Origin: Limnoglobus roseus
GTDB lineage: Bacteria; Planctomycetota; Planctomycetia; Gemmatales; Gemmataceae
Direction of reading: 5' to 3'
DNA length: 64,000 bases
Assembly (NCBI RefSeq): GCF_008254045.1
Contig: NZ_CP042425.1
Location: forward strand, 496,001-560,000
Made by a program: the position numbers and the translations under genes
Part shown: one piece after another, positions 61,283 to 64,000 of the stretch
Position numbering within the stretch: the stretch's first letter is position 1
Layout of the letters: every line of letters begins with the position of its first letter
The notes under the pieces: model-generated
What the model was told of the DNA's origin: nothing
Databases searched by the model: none
The model's input: the letters and a program-made list of their open reading frames with translations, nothing else

Positions 61283-61843
61283 ATGCTGGAAATCGAGTTG
61301 AAGTTTCGGTTCGACGACTGGGAGCGTGCGAAACAGCAGGTGCAAGAGTGGGGGGGCAGGTTTCTCGAATCGCGGCGGGAGCGGGACCACTACTTCAACG
61401 CCCCGGACCGAGACTTCCGCACGACCGACGAAGTCTTCCGCCTCCGGTGCGTCGATGAGGTCGGCATTCTGACTTACAAAGGCCCGAAGCGCGGCGGCGG
61501 CGTCAAAACGCGGCCGGAAATCGAGGTTCCCCTTGCGACCGGGACCGTGACTCTCGCCGACGCCGAGAAGTTGATCCTCGCGCTCGGCTACCGGGCCACG
61601 GCCGTCGTGATGAAGCAGCGCGAGACGTACACGCTCCAACGCGACGGCTTTGAATTGCACCTCTGTTTCGACCACCTGGGCGGCGTGGGCCGGTTCGTGG
61701 AAATCGAAATCGTCACCGACGAATCGCGGACGGCCGAGGCGGCCGCCGTGGTGGAAGCCGTGGCGAAGGACTTGAACCTGACGGTACCGGAACCGCGGGC
61801 GTACCTGCGGATGGTGCTGGACGCGAAAGGGATCGACGCATGA
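61283..61843 (+). CDS. CYTH domain protein (class IV adenylate cyclase / thiamine-triphosphatase-like)
   Basis: I chose ATG 61283 (GGAG upstream), giving 186 residues. The protein begins MLEIELKFRF, the E-x-E-x-K motif of CYTH proteins, and continues with basic and acidic tunnel residues (RLRCVDEVGILTYKGPK, FVEIEIVTDE). CYTH enzymes act on triphosphate groups (ATP to cAMP, ThTP, tripolyphosphate). Class IV cyclases such as CyaB are about this size. The stop overlaps the panC start (ATGA), so it is cotranslated with pantothenate synthesis. Confidence 0.9.
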   Translation: MLEIELKFRFDDWERAKQQVQEWGGRFLESRRERDHYFNAPDRDFRTTDEVFRLRCVDEVGILTYKGPKRGGGVKTRPEIEVPLATGTVTLADAEKLILALGYRATAVVMKQRETYTLQRDGFELHLCFDHLGGVGRFVEIEIVTDESRTAEAAAVVEAVAKDLNLTVPEPRAYLRMVLDAKGIDA

Positions 61844-62688
61844 CGCCGCGGGTGGTGACGACGATTGCCGAGGTACGGGCCGCCGTGGCCGAACACCGGC
61901 GTGCCGGGAAGACAATCGGCTGCGTGCCGACGATGGGGGCGCTGCACGCCGGGCACATCGAGTTAGTGCGAATCGCGAAGCAGTCCACGGCCTTCGTCGT
62001 CACGACGATCTTCGTGAACCCGACGCAGTTCGGCCCGAAGGAAGACTTTTCCAAGTACCCGCGGACGCTGGACGCCGACGTGAACCTGTTGGCGGCGGTC
62101 GATTGCGACCTCGTCTTCTCGCCGAGCGTGGACGAGATGTACCCGGAGGCGTTCACCTACGTGGACATCGCCAAACTCGGCGACCACCTCTGCGGCCCCC
62201 GCCGCCCGGGGCACTTCCGCGGCGTCTGCACGGTGGTGTTGAAGCTGTTCAACATCGTGCTGCCGGACGTGGCCGTTTTCGGGGCGAAGGACGCCCAACA
62301 GGCCCGCATCATCGTGCGGATGGTCCGCGACCTGAACGTGCCCGTAAGTGTGACGATCGCTCCCACAGTCCGCGAAGCCGACGGCCTGGCGATGAGTTCC
62401 CGCAACCGCTACCTCTCGCCGGACGAACGAGCGGTCGCCCCGCAGATTTACCGAGCCTTGCAGGCCATTGCGGCGAGTGGCGAACCGAACGTGGCGAAGC
62501 TGGAAGCCGAGTTACACGCGAAGTTGACCGCGATTCCCGGTGCCCGCGTGGACTACGCGAGCATCGTGGACGATGAAACGCTCCAGCCCATCGCGACGAT
62601 CGCCCGCCCGGCGCTGGTCGCGGTCGCGGTGTTCCTGGGCACGACGCGGCTGATCGACAACGTCACGCTCAGCCCGCTGCGCGGCTGA
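61840..62688 (+). CDS. panC: Pantothenate synthetase
   Basis: The 282-residue product has family-typical length and all main motifs: VPTMGALHAGHIELVR with the HxGH ATP motif, FVNPTQFGPKEDFSKYPRT, the SVDEMYP region, GAKDAQQ and MSSRNRYLSPDER (KMSKS-like). PanC joins pantoate and beta-alanine with ATP in coenzyme A synthesis. Its start overlaps the CYTH gene stop by four bases. panB and panD are not in the window. Confidence 0.96.
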   Translation: MTPRVVTTIAEVRAAVAEHRRAGKTIGCVPTMGALHAGHIELVRIAKQSTAFVVTTIFVNPTQFGPKEDFSKYPRTLDADVNLLAAVDCDLVFSPSVDEMYPEAFTYVDIAKLGDHLCGPRRPGHFRGVCTVVLKLFNIVLPDVAVFGAKDAQQARIIVRMVRDLNVPVSVTIAPTVREADGLAMSSRNRYLSPDERAVAPQIYRALQAIAASGEPNVAKLEAELHAKLTAIPGARVDYASIVDDETLQPIATIARPALVAVAVFLGTTRLIDNVTLSPLRG

Positions 62689-62716
62689 GCGGCAGGGTAA
62701 AGCGAGTGTCCTCGTA

Positions 62717-63205
62717 TCACTCTTCGAAGATCGAAGAGAACGGCACCCCCACCATCTTCAGGTAGACCGAGAGGATGCCGCGATGGTGGGACGTGTGGCT
62801 GAAGACCCACTTGCGGAGGCACTCGCCCTTTTTGATCGTGAAGAGCGCCTGACCGCCCATCTTCAACGACCACGGTTCGTCCATGATGGCGTCTGGTACG
62901 CCAGCGAGAGCCGCGAGCGACTTTGCCACGTTCTCGTCGAAGATCACCAGGAGTTGCTTCGTGTCGGTCGCCTCGGGTGTGACGTAGGCCGGGCCATCCA
63001 CGGGGGCCAAGTCGATCCCGTCGCCGGTCACGATGAGCGGAACCCAGCCCGCGATATCGGCGAGGTGGCTCGCGTTCCAGCCAATTGTGTGCAGGCCGTC
63101 CGCCGGCTTCCAGCCCAGTTTGTCGTCGGGAATTCGGGCCAGCAACTTCCGCGTCATGGCCATTTCGGCCGCTAGTTCCGGTACCATCAGTTCTGAGATG
63201 AGCAT
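62717..63205 (-). CDS. DinB-family protein
   Basis: The 162-residue protein is a four-helix bundle of the DinB/YfiT type, with candidate metal-binding His in NASHLADIAGW and FSHTSHHRGIL (H-x-x-x-H). These metalloproteins include thiol-dependent transferases and many unknowns. The start ATG 63205 is preceded by AGGGA. It is likely single, converging on panC. Confidence 0.85.
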   Translation of the reverse strand: MLISELMVPELAAEMAMTRKLLARIPDDKLGWKPADGLHTIGWNASHLADIAGWVPLIVTGDGIDLAPVDGPAYVTPEATDTKQLLVIFDENVAKSLAALAGVPDAIMDEPWSLKMGGQALFTIKKGECLRKWVFSHTSHHRGILSVYLKMVGVPFSSIFEE

Positions 63206-63422
63206 GTTCCCTCCGTGTGATAGGCTACCCCATTTCGACCGGGGCCGTCGTCAGCGTAGTGACCGCGGTCGTGCCGGTCAAAGCGACTAGACGAGCGGCC
63301 GAACTGCTGATTCGCCTTCGACAAACGGCCTGACGTCCGGTAAAATACCCTCAGACGAGACGGTACTCCCTCCTGCGATAGCTGAGCCATTCGGTTCACG
63401 CATCCTGAATTTCGGGTTCAAC

Positions 63423-64000
63423 ATGCGCCGATTTGCCGCGATCCTGGTCGCCCTCGCTTGCCCGGCCCTGCACGCCGCGGATAAGCCGACGGCCGAACAG
63501 CTCGACTATTTCGAGAAGCACGTCCGCCCCGTTCTCCTGGCCGAGTGCGTGCGCTGCCACGGCGAGAAGAAGCAGGAAGCGGGGCTGCGCCTCGACACGG
63601 CCGCCGGGCTGAAGAAGGGCACCGACGCCGGCCCGGCCGTCGTCGCGGGCGAGCCGGACAAGAGTTCGCTCATCAAGTCGGTGCGGCGGAAGGGCGAGTT
63701 CCCGATGCCGCCGGACAAGGAGTTGCCGAAGGAGCAGGTCGATGCCCTCGTGCAGTGGGTCAAGGTCGGCGCGGCCTTCCCGGAATCGGCCGCGAAGCCC
63801 GTCGCCCCGAACACGGTCAAGACGCACTGGGCCTTCCAGCCGGTGAGCGACCCCGTGCCGCCGGCCGTGCCGAACGCCCGCACCCCACTCGATCAGTTCG
63901 TGGTGAAGAAGCTCCAGGAAAAGAACCTCTCGCTTTCGCCGCAAGCCGACAAGCGGACGCTGATCCGCCGGGCGTACTTCGACCTGATCGGCCTGCCGCC
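63423..64000 (+). CDS. PSD1-type cytochrome c / DUF1549 protein, N-terminal part
   Basis: The frame runs from ATG 63423 off the right end, giving 192 residues. A signal peptide (RRFAAILVALACPALHA) precedes a haem-binding domain with CVRCHG (about residues 42-47) in FEKHVRPVLLAECVRCHGEK. After GEFPMPPDKELPKEQ (distal Met ligand region) the DUF1549 domain begins: RTPLDQFVVKKL and LIRRAYFDLIGLPP. The rest (DUF1549 and DUF1553) should lie beyond the window. Such proteins are expanded in planctomycetes, with roles in polysaccharide degradation suspected. Confidence 0.92.
   Translation, partial: MRRFAAILVALACPALHAADKPTAEQLDYFEKHVRPVLLAECVRCHGEKKQEAGLRLDTAAGLKKGTDAGPAVVAGEPDKSSLIKSVRRKGEFPMPPDKELPKEQVDALVQWVKVGAAFPESAAKPVAPNTVKTHWAFQPVSDPVPPAVPNARTPLDQFVVKKLQEKNLSLSPQADKRTLIRRAYFDLIGLP

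Noticed and set aside
1..64000. CRISPR arrays, tRNA, rRNA, insertion sequences and prophage genes
   Set aside because: No direct-repeat/spacer pattern, clover-leaf-like segments with CCA ends, rRNA-like stretches, transposase or phage-structural motifs were seen by reading; a computed search could still find a short tRNA.

Overview
The window is about 64 kb of GC-rich DNA with the gene content of a planctomycete, most likely of the Gemmataceae. Pointers to this lineage are a DUF1559 protein with a type IV pilin-like signal, a PSD1/DUF1549 cytochrome gene running off the right edge, a DUF1080 (3-keto-disaccharide hydrolase) protein, DUF2203, a TIGR02996 module, large Ser/Thr kinases with TPR repeats or odd catalytic motifs, and many small secreted lipoproteins. 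This assignment comes from family recognition, not from a search. I saw no rRNA, tRNA, CRISPR array, insertion sequence, phage gene or integrase. The region reads as ordinary chromosome with loosely packed short operons.

Layout. 1-8.2 kb: the end of a D-aminoacylase, a prepilin-signal/polytopic membrane fusion, an SF1 helicase with an N-terminal DbpA-like RNA-binding domain, YchF, an S1/P1-nuclease-like secreted protein and an outer-membrane barrel candidate. 8.2-17.5 kb: a PAS-rich hybrid histidine kinase, a DUF1080 protein, an MFS carrier, a small-protein/HNH-nuclease pair, a polytopic membrane protein and RecD2. 17.6-24 kb: a small membrane protein, a DeaD-type RNA helicase, an exported methyltransferase-like protein, NfeD-like and TauE-like membrane proteins and a lineage-type unknown. 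24.3-31.2 kb: a secreted transglutaminase-like protein, a HlyD + GT2 exopolysaccharide synthase operon, a degenerate ABC-ATPase-like protein with a structured, terminator-bearing leader, and DUF2203. 31.4-34.3 kb: a probable pseudokinase and two small secreted proteins.

34.3-43.8 kb, all on the minus strand: a Gld-like ABC export system (ATPase, ABC-2 permease, GldG-like protein, then a giant DUF4340 repeat protein), followed by a HisA-like TIM barrel. 43.9-49.2 kb: a DUF1559 pseudopilin with its lipoprotein partner, two small envelope proteins, a two-gene unit (duplicated unknown plus AbiEii-like nucleotidyltransferase/TIGR02996 fusion) and a small lipoprotein. 49.2-57.9 kb: polyphosphate kinase, a two-gene unit of membrane proteins with pseudopilin/DUF1559-type heads, RNase Y and a kinase-TPR protein. 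57.9-64 kb: LpxL-like acyltransferase overlapping CrcB, a membrane protein, Rieske ferredoxin overlapping a c-type cytochrome, CYTH protein overlapping PanC, a DinB-family protein and the start of a PSD1 cytochrome gene.

A recurrent structural theme is long near-perfect palindromes (arms 20-48 bp) in gaps between genes, often between convergent genes and also between members of the Gld-like gene cluster. Two sequence families occur twice each. Coupled gene pairs (ATGA, GTGA, TAATG or TGATG overlaps) define several small units. The most unusual items are the degenerate ABC-ATPase with its RNA leader, the AbiEii-like/TIGR02996 two-gene unit, the HNH pair, the DbpA-domain SF1 helicase and the membrane proteins that carry pilin-type parts on non-pilin bodies.
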